From Capronia americana (Eukaryota; Ascomycota; Eurotiomycetes; Chaetothyriales; Herpotrichiellaceae): a stretch of 64,000 bases of DNA. The translations under genes were made by a program, and so were the position numbers. Of this stretch, positions 21,301 to 31,966 are shown in pieces. A model generated the notes under the pieces. The model was not told where the DNA came from. It ran no database searches and saw only the letters and a list, made by a program, of their open reading frames with translations. Within the stretch, counting starts at the first letter, position 1. Each line of letters opens with the position of its first letter. The DNA lies in contig JADWQD010000018.1 in assembly GCA_016110215.1 (NCBI GenBank), forward strand, positions 434,001-498,000, in the 5' to 3' direction.

Positions 21301-23043
21301 GACCAAGGGTGTCTGTCACCGGCTATGCAGGATTGTCTCTGCTCGTATCGCCAGTCCAAAGACTGTGTGCGTTTCTTGTTTTTCCTCCCTCCGTGTGAGG
21401 GTAGTAGCAAAGGCTGTTGTGTGGCGAGAGACTCAGCTGGCGGACCTCGGATGCCCATTGGATCCCAATTGGGTATTTCAGCTCGGTGTCGCCGACTGGC
21501 CGCGAAGGTTCGACCGTCGCGTCACAGTACGTAGGGGAAAGCTCGTCGAGCCGAGGTAAAGGGATTCAGATGCGCGGCCCAAGTAAGGAGGCAGACATTT
21601 GTGGAACGAGTCGTACGAGGCAGCAGGGCGCACTTTCACTTCTCCTTCCAAGAGACAATAGCGGCGAGGATTTGAGGACGGGGCGTGATTGGCCCACTAA
21701 CACCTGAAACGTTGCGGGCCACTTACCGGATTCCGGAGTTGACGTTGGGCAGCCACGACGCACCAAAAGTACAAGCATTTGGCGCGGCCAATCGCTGATT
21801 TTCCGTTGATTGCGGGCACTGGCAAGCCCAACTTGAAACGCGCATTGAGAATGTTTCACCGTTGGAGCGTTGCACAGTTGCCAGCACTTCTCACACCCTT
21901 CTCACTTTGCACTGCTCGCACTGTGTTCATGGCTTTGTTTCGTCGACGAGCTCCGTCCACCGAGATGGTCGTTGGAATGACGGGCACTCGCCCCGTATAC
22001 ACTGGTCTATGTTGTTCTAATCATGTCCAATCCAAACATGTTACCGCACTCGGGAAAGCGGTAAACAAATTTCCCAAGTGTCTCCTCTCCCCCATCCTGC
22101 AAACAATCAGGGCGGGCCGATGCGCAATCACCACGGTCGGCCTGGGTCTAGAGTCCACGCTCGCCAAATTACTCGCACCTGTTGCCTGTGGGAGATTACT
22201 GTATTCAATCTCAGGTGATCGGATTCGTCACGACCGTGTGTTTCAACTCGCCGTAATCGTCGCGTGGCGGATGCAGGTGCGTCTTTGGCTTCCCCATGTG
22301 GCTGGGACCCAAATTTCCACCGCCAAAAGGCATGGTCCATACATCATATCTAGCATGTTTCAAGGTTGCACGATCCGTATCAAGCACGTCTTGCAAGCAT
22401 ATCCGCACCGGCGCAACTTCCGGAAGGATGCATCGCGCCCTCGAGTCGAGTTGTCCCCATCCATGTCGCCTACTCTCGCTTGTGCCATCCGCATGATTGC
22501 ATGGGAATCTAACGCACTCGCTTCGGCCGATCCTAAATCATGCGGCTTTTACCACGGTCCCCACATGGCCGTCGCCGCCTCAGATATCCAACCTCGCGTA
22601 TCGACCTCGGATGCCCTGCGAAATTTCCTGCTGATACGAGACGGAGCGCCCAAAACACTGTAAGCGACATTAAGTTGTCATCTGGGTTGGAGTGGGAAAC
22701 GAGGCATGGGAGAACAAATCTGAGTGAGACGCTGATCGTGGCATGATGCAAACCGAGAGGTGCATGTGATATTTTGTGGTCTGGGGAAGATGGTGGACCG
22801 TGCAGATGCGGTCTGATCCTCTTCGGCCGCTCTCAACGAGATGTTATGATAGTATACATCCTCGAAACTCGTATTAGTATGGTATGTCTCTGCAAGCAAA
22901 GACCTGGGCCTGGCGAGCGCTCAATCATTGCGCTCGCAACGGCAGACTCCCCGAAGAGAATTGCGTCCCCACCCCGCATGCCAGGTCATGCCCCGTCACA
23001 GACTGAGTCGTGCTTCATTTCCGAGCCAGCCAGGTGGCATGTC
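18337..23043. other. 4.7-kb gene-poor stretch
   Basis: The many short frames in all six phases have random-like composition (Arg/Ser/Cys-rich) and no motifs. The longest, 294 codons at 21779-22663 on the plus strand, starts at TTG and has no recognisable domain. No terminal repeats, transposase or reverse-transcriptase motifs were seen. A perfect short palindrome sits at 20641-20662. The stretch contains the promoter of the MACPF gene at its left end. Confidence 0.5.
20641..20662. repeat. Perfect palindrome with 10-base arms
   Basis: The arms TTGGTCGAAC and its reverse complement are separated by two bases (CT). It could be a dimeric regulator site or chance; it lies in the gene-poor stretch, more than 2 kb from any supported gene. 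Confidence 0.85.
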
Positions 23044-24429
23044 CTACCGTGTTTCAGAATGCGACCCCTCATACCGAAGTGGATTGTCCTCGCTCGATCC
23101 ACTCGTGGACGACCCCGTTAACTGCCTCCTTTGGTCAGGCCCCGCCGTGCCGCTGAGCTCATTGCGTTGTTGTCGACTGCTCGGTCGAGCAATGTGCCGA
23201 CCGCCCGCCTCTTGTTCGCGAGATGATGCATCGCTGTCCTGCCGCGCATGCCGCGTTGGTCTGTGACGATGGCTCGGGCTCATTTCTCGTTCCCGAGATG
23301 AGCGGGATGACATGGGCTGGGTTGGGTCAGAGGGTTGAGATGTAGGTGGTACGGGGACCGCGTGACCTCCCACTGTTTTGCGTTTCTTCGGCGAGTTCTG
23401 GTAGTCTGACCGGAGGTGCGAGGCTGCGTGCTGGGAAAAGGGAGAGCCGTGCGTGCTCTTGCCCGACGGGGTCGGAGGTTGGTTTCCTGCGGAAGCAGAC
23501 GGCGGGGTCCAATGATGGAAGAATAGACCCGGGCCAGATGATTGCTCAGAGGATGCAGTCTGTGCCTGATGTAACGGAGGTAGTTGCTGTCGACTGGTCT
23601 GACTTGTCGAGCTGGGAATGAAATCTGTCGTATTCAGACGTGAGAGAGGAGCAGAACCACCTGTTGAACCCGATATAGACCCTCTTCCTGGGTTCGATGG
23701 CGCCGTAGCAGAAGGTTGTGCTGTTTGTGGGGGCTGTAGAGACTGATGCCCTGCGTACGGATTCGAGGAGATCATGCGACTGTCTCGGTGCATATCTGGT
23801 GACATCTGCTGCTGCTGCTGCTGCTGGATCTGTTGTTGGTGAAGCTGCTGTTGTTGGGCTTGAAGCTGTTGCTGCTGCTGCTGGTTCTGGATCGTCAAGC
23901 TTGCGAGATATTGTTGCGCCCACTCCAGTGTGTGTGCAGGGAGATTCCCTCCCCCAATACCCGCAAAGATCAGAGGTACCATAGGAGGGGGAACCCCTCC
24001 TTGTAGCGACTCCCTCAGCATATCCTGCTCGATGCGTCGCTGGTCCAGCCGAAGACCCTCCTGCCGGGTCTTCTCCTCCTCTTGCTTCCGACGATCCTCT
24101 TCCGCCTTTGCGTGCAGCCAACTCCGCATCGACTCATCCTGGCCAGCCCACTGCGAAGGAGGGGCCGGCAAATGGCCGAGTGGAGGGGGAGCAGTAGAGT
24201 GCCCTCGTTCTGGAGGGGGGAGACTGAGACTGCCAGGAAGACCAGCTGGCAGTGGCGGCAACCCTCTGTGAGAGTTGTTCATCCTCGACTCCTCAATGAA
24301 CGAGTGAAGATTGCGCGGTGAATATGGAGGAGAATATCGTGAAGGTGTTGGTTTGTGATAGAATTGGTAGTCATGAGGGGGCTTGATGTCCTTGCTCATA
24401 TGGTTAGGGGGGTTTAACGCTAATAACAT
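23044..24429 (-). CDS. Glutamine-rich conserved fungal protein, possible transcription regulator
   Basis: 461 residues from the ATG at 24429; a second in-frame ATG at 24399 begins MSKDIKPPHDYQFYHKP and may be the true start, as neither has a strong context. Order of parts: an N-terminal Tyr/Pro/Ser-rich conserved-looking stretch (YHKPTPSRYSPPYSPR), a Pro-rich segment, a charged amphipathic helix (residues about 103-145: MRSWLHAKAEEDRRKQEEEK and onward), a hydrophobic PPPMVPLIFAGIGG element, then polyglutamine, then Ser/Thr/Gln/Pro-rich disorder. A basic KKRK cluster could be a nuclear signal. I recognise the composition of a fungal regulator but cannot name it. The unusually long upstream interval supports a regulated gene. 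Confidence 0.72.
   Translation of the reverse strand: MLLALNPPNHMSKDIKPPHDYQFYHKPTPSRYSPPYSPRNLHSFIEESRMNNSHRGLPPLPAGLPGSLSLPPPERGHSTAPPPLGHLPAPPSQWAGQDESMRSWLHAKAEEDRRKQEEEKTRQEGLRLDQRRIEQDMLRESLQGGVPPPMVPLIFAGIGGGNLPAHTLEWAQQYLASLTIQNQQQQQQLQAQQQQLHQQQIQQQQQQQMSPDMHRDSRMISSNPYAGHQSLQPPQTAQPSATAPSNPGRGSISGSTGGSAPLSRLNTTDFIPSSTSQTSRQQLPPLHQAQTASSEQSSGPGLFFHHWTPPSASAGNQPPTPSGKSTHGSPFSQHAASHLRSDYQNSPKKRKTVGGHAVPVPPTSQPSDPTQPMSSRSSREREMSPSHRHRPTRHARQDSDASSREQEAGGRHIARPSSRQQRNELSGTAGPDQRRQLTGSSTSGSSEDNPLRYEGSHSETR
23806..23890 (-). repeat. CAG/CAA repeat encoding polyglutamine
   Basis: Runs of CTG/TTG on the plus strand encode several glutamine runs of 3-7 residues broken by Leu, His, Ile and Ala. 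Pure CAG stretches make this the part of the gene most likely to vary in length. Confidence 0.9.
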
Positions 24430-27400
24430 TGAGGCGGTTGTCGTATGGTTCGTTCGAGCAACAGAATGGTATGTTGTCGGACATGCAAGAGGTGAAACCA
24501 GGCCAGTGCTCGTGCTTTATCCGGTCCAGACCTGGATTGGGCTTTTCTATATCAGAGGATAGCGTTGGCCAAAGAAGCTTCGAATGACGTCCGGTCCAAG
24601 CGTCAGAATGGCTGTAGCAAAGCTGTCAGAGTTGACCCAGATGGAGCACGATGGGGATGGCCGAGTAGTTATGGGTTGAGGCAATGGACGGATCCAGCGT
24701 CTACCAGGGTCTAAAATGTGGCTTTTCAAAGATCTCCAGTCTGAGATGTGCCCTGTCGGCTAAAGAAACTTGTTTGGCGAGGTACCAGGCCAATGGCGAC
24801 AGCTGTGACCAGACTCTTGACGGGGTCGAGCTATGTGGTTGCTGGACCTTACGGTTCAAGCTGGATATTCTTTTCAAGACGTAGGGACCTGATGTCGTCC
24901 GGGACTATAGAATGACCACAAATTTCTCAGGGACGGTGTACCTGAAAGAAGTCGAAGAACGAAAGACCGAGTGGTTCGGAAAATTGTTGAGGTTAAGCGA
25001 CCAAGAGGGTGAAGTCAGTTCCAAGTAGGGGTCCATCGGGTGGACAGGATAGAAACTCATACAGCAAGAGTGAGAAAGAGGCCGCTGCTTGGGGTTACGA
25101 TACGTATTGTGGGTTCCAAGTTTGAGCGGCGTATGGGTACGAGCAGATGCGGAGGGGGAGACTGGATTCGAGGAAGTCCCAAAGCGAAATGAACCGGGGT
25201 GGTGTTCCAATCAGCTTGTGGATGCGGGCCCGGAGCCGTCGTCTAGGATGGGATAGATTGGAACAGTGGGAGGATTGGGTAGGAGGAGGCGGACTCCGAT
25301 CCAAGTCTAAGAGCCGACAGCGCACTGGAGGGGTGGGAATGCTGGGAAGAGCGCTTGCTGTCAGAGAAGCCAGGCAGCGAAGAGCAAGAGAGACGGGGAC
25401 AGTACAAGGATGAGACGAGCTCGTTGGTGGTATTCCTGCGAGGCCAGCAGCTAAACCGCTTAGTCGCCAACAATTCAAAGTTTGAGCCTGGTCGATTGCT
25501 TCATAATGCTTCAAGCGGGCAAGCTAGGGGAAAAGTGGCTCAGCAGAGACTGAGACGACGTTGTCACTTTCCTGAATCGAAAACGGCCCTGCGTGGGCAG
25601 ACTAGGCCAGGATAATGATCAAAAAGGGTTCAGCAGAAAGTTACGAGGCGAGAAGAGTGCTCCCCACCGAGTTGGGCAAGGTGGACGAGCAAAATGCAAG
25701 GGGATCCATGGAATAAGAGCCATGGCAGCTCTTCAAGGCTCGCTTTTCCACACGAACTCGAGCGAGGAGCACAGAGCAGGGAAACGCAGAGCATGGATCA
25801 GGCCGTTGACCTGTTGGCCGTGCTGCGTGGCTGGCGATGCCGCAGTCACCGTTTGTTCAAGCTGACCTCACCCTCTGACGGAGGACCGCATCATCTTCGA
25901 CTGGTGAAGATGCCTCCGCCCGCCATCCACGCCGCCACCACAGTCATGCTGTATCCATCTCTCTTGCTTCATCTCAGATCGATCCCGTTTTCAGATCGGT
26001 TCCCTCCTTCGAGAAGCCTTCTAAAGTCTCCCGATCGAGATATGTTCCTCGGCTCACGGCACACTCACGCCATTGCAAAGTCTTCTTAGAGCCTCACCGC
26101 ACTTGACTACCGTTTCGAGACAAGAGAAGGGAAAATTCCAACAACAATTCCGACCAGCGCACTGGGAAAATATGTCTGTACGAGTAGACCAGAGTGTCTG
26201 TCCTCTGGCGTCCGCACGGTCTGAGCGAGAACGCCGCAAATGCCACGCGAGGATGGGCACTGATCGCCGGCTATGGCGTCTTATCTCGTTGCGCTCTTTA
26301 GCCGGTACGAGGTACTACTTGTCCTCGTAAACAATAGTCATAGTACGCCACGAGCCAGGTTGGCCAATTGAGGCTGGTGGCCGGCACCAGCGCCCCGTGG
26401 CTACCGTAACCGAACAAGTCGGGGCGTCTAGCACCCAGCCTGGGGCAGTGCTACAGACGCTGCGTGCCTATCCTGATGCCCATCTTACCCAACAAAGGGC
26501 GGGTGTTCACATTTACGATGCCGGAAAGTACCCAGTAGCCCCGAGACAAGCGCAGCTTAGAGCCCGTGAGTGCCCGTCATCGCCACGAGTTTGAGCGTTG
26601 AAGGGGCCCACAGCGCCTGGGATCGCTGCCCAGAAACACGTTGTTTGCTGCTCGCAACGTGGTTCTCACATGGCTTCCACGAACTTGTCATGGTCCCCCT
26701 GGAAGCCATGCACTCCTTACGCCATCAGCCCGCCGATCTTTGCTTTTCGCAGTGAGTCTAGTTTGACGTCTTCAGCCATCAGCCGGTGCAACTTTTCAAT
26801 CCACACCGAACTGCCCTTTGGGATGTGGCATGAGCAGATGGAGGTTGTGATCAGTTCCCAGCGGTCGCAGGCGGTGCATGCAAGAAGGGAATGGTCACAT
26901 TTGATTTGCTTCCTGTCCCGTCCCTCCTCGCTTGAGAGATTGCCGTGCTGACTGCCTGCCTTTAACAGGGCAAATTACATGGCCTACTCAAGGTACAATA
27001 CCGCATCCTTACCCGAAGCACTTACTCACGCACACGAACTGCCCGATTTCGACTGGTCTTTGGCCCTCCTAGGCATGGGCTCAAGCTCGAGCGAAGCGAC
27101 TAATTACTAGGCCCAAGTACGGTGGATTCTTAGTCGGCTCAAAGCTCCATCACTGCCAAATGAGAGGGCGTTGGAATTCCTCCAGTGGCACAGGCGCGAA
27201 ACACTGGCGCTCAAGACGCACTGGGCATCAAATGCACCGTCTCCGGGCCGATAATTGACGATCTGCAGGCATGTCCGTCCGCACCAAACCCACGCCGAAC
27301 GTCGGGCTTGCCAACTGGGCACCGACTGGGTCTTGGAGCAGTTGAATGACGCCACAACTGGTCCTGGACGAGAGCACACAACATCGCCTGAAAACAGCAA

Positions 27401-30400
27401 GGGCGAGCGCTCGCTCGACGGAAAATATGCAGGACTGGTGCATTCCCGCCTCGCTTCAGAGCATGCCGCAGATCGGTGGCCCGGCACACCCTCCATCATA
27501 CCGTGCAAAATATTCTCCGGGGGAGAGCTGTTCTTTGATGTTGTCATGCGACAGGCGCTCTGGCCAAAGGCAGAGAGCTGGAGAGCTCGTCTCATGTCCA
27601 TTGCCCTCACGGGATCCTCTCAAGGCTTACCGCGATGTTTGTGCTGTACATTTGCAGTTAGTGGTTTGTTCTTGTATCACTCCACTCGGCAAGCTTCTGC
27701 AAGTTTGAAATCGTGGCAGGTCTGCTGTAACGCTCCCTCGTATTTGACTAACATGAATGTTACGGCCTCACGGTCTTGACCAGTTCGGGTCACTTTAACT
27801 GAAAGAAGACTTGGACTCTTGGATGCTTCGATGCAAAAGGGCAGTAGGTACGGACGAACAACGTCATCATGCACGAAGTTGGCGCCAAAACAGCCACACC
27901 GCGCGATCTAACTTCTGTAAACGGAGTCCCGCCAAACTCCTTCCCTGTGATGGCAGCCGAGTCTTGAAACCTCCGACTGTCCGGACGGCTCCCTTGATAC
28001 TCGGTATTCTGAATAGTGATTCTCGATCGCCAGCCTCGACGCGACGATCGGGCTCGGGCCACTCACCAGCCACTGTTGAATTCTTGTCTTGGGCCGAACA
28101 CTCGGTCCTTTTGTGCCATTTCAATGTATCAGAAGCAAGTTCACTACTATCTTACTGGTCGCAAGCTTACTCCTCCAGCAGTTCCGCGCTTACTCCTTTC
28201 TGTGTGCTAGGAATGTTTGTGTTCAGTCGAAAAGACTTTTAGTGTTGGCTGCGCATTCCGTTAGGCGAGCCGCCGCCGTAAGTGCTTCTAGCATGAGACG
28301 TCAGGTTACGAGCTGTGAGCGCCCAAGGTTCAACTTGAGTTGACGGTCAGCCTCGGCACCTTTGACAGACAGGCATGTCCCCTGCGGATAACCTTGCTAG
28401 ACTTGCTCGTCGCAAGAGGTAACGGATCGTCAGACCGGTAGGTTTTCAATCCAACGGCATTCCAATGCATGACCGCATCTGGAGGTCATGGTGCAGGCGA
28501 TCTGCACGTCAAAGTCCGACACAGGGCAATCGACGTAGCTGGCCGAGGCTTGCGGGCCCAATCGCCGCTCGACTTTGTTCTCTTCGCTGTCGACACTGCC
28601 TGTACACAGCAGCTGCACCCAAGCACTCGCAAAATCAACGCGCCAGATCATCGTCCACCCTGTCCTTACTGTGGCTCTGACGGCGATCCAAGCACGAGTT
28701 GCAGGGAACAGCGACACGCGGTGCTTCTAAGCGAGCTTTGATCGGCAGCCACCACTTTCACCTCAATTTGAACACTTGTTCGTCCAAAACGGATAACGAT
28801 CGTCCTATTTGAGGCAATAGGGTAAAGGATTCGAGGGAGCAGTGATCTTTCTGGGATAGTTGTGACACAGCACTATTCCTGAAACCGATACGGCTTCACA
28901 ACTGGCCTTTTAGCCACGTTTCTTGCCCGCCAAAGCTAACCGTCGATCCTAACCACAATCTCCAACCGAGGCCATGGCTAGGCAAGTACTTCGCAGCACT
29001 CGTGCTACATTACTCAGGACGACCATGTCGCAGGTTCAAAGGCCATAATTGATGTCTGATGATGAAGGCGGCGCTCCATACAAGGGGAATTCTCATATGC
29101 CGACATCAAGGCGACAAGTTTGATCGACCCTGCATGACGCTTTGAAGCCTCCACTGCACCTGCTTCAAAATTACACCCTAGGATGCGGTGAAGTTCGAAG
29201 GAGAAACCCACCGGATTCAAGCGCGGTTGCCCTGCAGCAATTGGACCCTGCGACTCAGGAAGCTTCCGGAGTTCTTCTTTTCCGCGCCTCCCGCTTACGG
29301 TCAAACAATGCAGGCCTTTTGTTCCAAGCCTTATGGGCTCTCGATTGGGACATTCGCCCGTGATGGCTTTTCTTGTGCATCCAATAGAATGTCACAGCGG
29401 CGGCTAACGATGCCGAATACGGATGAGGCAGCAAGAGCAAGAGACGAAACGGACTTCGGCCGCCTTTCGCAACGCCTGCTTCCGTCGCGTGGGTTTTGTG
29501 GACAGTTCCTCAACCCCAGCACCAGCACGCCGTCCCAAGACTACTTCCGACTCTGGTTCTCTTTTCGACTCGTATTTACTGTGAGGAGATTACCTCCATG
29601 CTAAATCATGGGGCATGTTTAATTGGGGCGCAAGCTACTACAGCATCAGGGGATAAAATTGGGTCCTTGCTGGCAGGTAAAAGTGATCGGCGCCCTCCTT
29701 CTCGCTTATTTCCTCCCTGATAGGCATTGTCGATCAGGCCCACGTTTTTACCGGGATCTGACCCAAAGACATGTGTCAATCAATCCTGCCACATCAGCGA
29801 GGAGATACACGTAAACCAGCCACTTCCATCCTCAGCTAGGCGCCAGAAACAACCCTGAAAAGCCCTTGGAGATTTGCTTAGCCAAGGTTACCGAAGCGAG
29901 ATGGAAGGGGCCCCGGACCCAAGATATCATCTCCTAGGTAAATCATTAAGCGAGGCGTCAGCACCTTGATGGGGATTGTGCACTGAATCAACCTTACACA
30001 ACTCCAAGGAGGCCACCCTAAGAGCGCGCGGCGGAAATCTCTTGCGAGATCTCTGACAACGGTGGTTATGTTGCATCACTAGCTCGCCCCGACAGCGGAA
30101 TATGCAGCCTCGTCGTCAGTGGCACACATGGGACCCAAAAGCCCAGCCAACGAACCTCATGCAATGCTGTGGCGGCGGAAACTCTGATGATGAATTAGCC
30201 CTGGTGAAGCTGAAGACTTCTTTGCCCGTCCTTGGATTGCTTCATCTCCCAGACTGCCCAATTAGCTGCATCTAGGTTGCTGGCTGGCACGATCCTATCG
30301 ATTCAAACTGAGGCACTCCTGACTGTACTTGTCATGTCCAAGGCCAAGAACATGCCGTCGGCATCTTATTCTACACCAGAAAATTCCGAGTTATCAGCTG

Positions 30401-31966
30401 CACAGTACAACAATACCAGTACGGAGTACACGCAATAGCCCTATTCGGAGCTCCAGAGAGCGTCCCCCAAAGCTGCGTTATGCGGCAGGCCATATGGTAT
30501 TACCACGACATGATAGGTGTACCCTCAGATTCCCTCACTCTGTACCGAGTACCACAGCTCATGTTGCCACAAAGTCATCACTAACTCTCTGATCTATTCC
30601 TCGCAACGTCAAAGTTTTCAAAGGGCCTTGCCATTTGCCCGTGGACGCCCTGCTAATTTTTTTTTTTCTCGAGCAGCCTTTGATGATGCACAGTACGAAC
30701 TAACCCCTGCTGGTCAAATTTACAATGGAATGTTTCGACGGCCACGTGATCGTTCGAGAGATATCAAGGTTGGGTAAGCCATTACCCACGCCGGCGGGTG
30801 CTGAAACGATACAATGATAAGGGCCCTGAATATCTTTACACATCACAATCACTTTCAACGTGATACTGTAGACAGCCACGGACATCACCCTTACCCGTTG
30901 GGCTCTCGACCATGGGCCTCGCGAATTCACCCACCTATAGCTCTTTTAGCTACATCGCAAATCAACTGGTTTATGCTAGTAGACATGCAGCTTGCACTTA
31001 TCGCTTTTCTCACCGTGACGAGCGGCTTCGCTTGCACATTGTCCTACAGTACTATCAAGCTGCGATGGGTGGCCGTGTCGTCGAAATACTATCATCTTGA
31101 CTCTATATTTTCGAGGATCTTGCCTTGGCTGATCAGTGATACTGTAGGCATGACATGTGCTCGGAGATGCGGTACTTAGTACGGTTTACTCGTGGCGCAT
31201 ACAGGAAGGAGCGAGCATCCTCCGCCGTTAGATGGATGCCTTGTTCCGGAGACCCTCGTCCACTAGCATATCCCCTTTCCTTCTCTATCCTTTCCTTTCC
31301 ACTCACTCGCTGGAAACACGACCACGGCACTCATCAAGCCGACAGAGAGTCTGCATAGCCATGTCAGGGTAGGAACACTTCAACTTGCAGATCAGGATGC
31401 TTGGCCGATTGCTCTAAAGTTGCCGTTCGGCGGGCCCTGGAGGCAAAGAGAAGCGACAGGAGGTTGCATTTCCGGTTGTTCGGCGTCAGCTAGGTGTTCA
31501 TTATCTGAGCCAGATCGGGTACCAGCGAAAGGGTCTGGAGCTGGAGCAGTCGCCGCAGGTGTCCGTGTCGGTGTTGGAGTGTCCGACTTGGCATGGGTTT
31601 CGTGCAGTCCCACCACGACAGCGATGTGCACATTGTCATTGCGCCTCCAGTGCTGTCAGTGTCAGCAGTCGTTGGTGTGGTAGCGAGAGTGTATCCTCGA
31701 ATCGAGGCCTTGGTTTGATCTTTCATCGCCATTATCCTTATCAGTCCAAACATTTGCTAGAACGTCCTAGAGTGTCTCTGTCGAGGCGGAACCACCTTGA
31801 GATGGCGTCGGTAGCTCGACACTTCTGCCGAGTAATACCGACTGCTGCGCGAGTGGTATAGGTCGGTTGTCATTGAAGTCGGACTCTATTGCACCCGTGG
31901 CATCGTTAGTCTACCACTGGACTCTCCGGCGCAGGGAAACTCGAGTGATTCGCGGTCTGCAACGGG
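24430..31966. other. 7.5-kb gene-poor stretch upstream of the Gln-rich gene
   Basis: No frame here shows a domain or family-like composition, and no splice chain could be built. On the minus strand, 25.1-25.6 kb is C/T-rich in the way fungal 5' leaders are, so part of this may be a long untranslated leader and promoter of the Gln-rich gene. A 14-base T run lies at about 30657-30670. The right end (about 31.4-32.0 kb) may include the 3' region of the unresolved gene that follows. No mobile-element proteins were seen. Confidence 0.5.

Noticed and set aside
21779..22663. 294-codon open frame on the plus strand
   Set aside because: Starts at TTG, no domain, random-like composition, no neighbouring exons that extend it.
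27107..27610. 167-codon open frame on the minus strand
   Set aside because: No motif and no splice chain; overlapped by similar-sized frames on the other strand.
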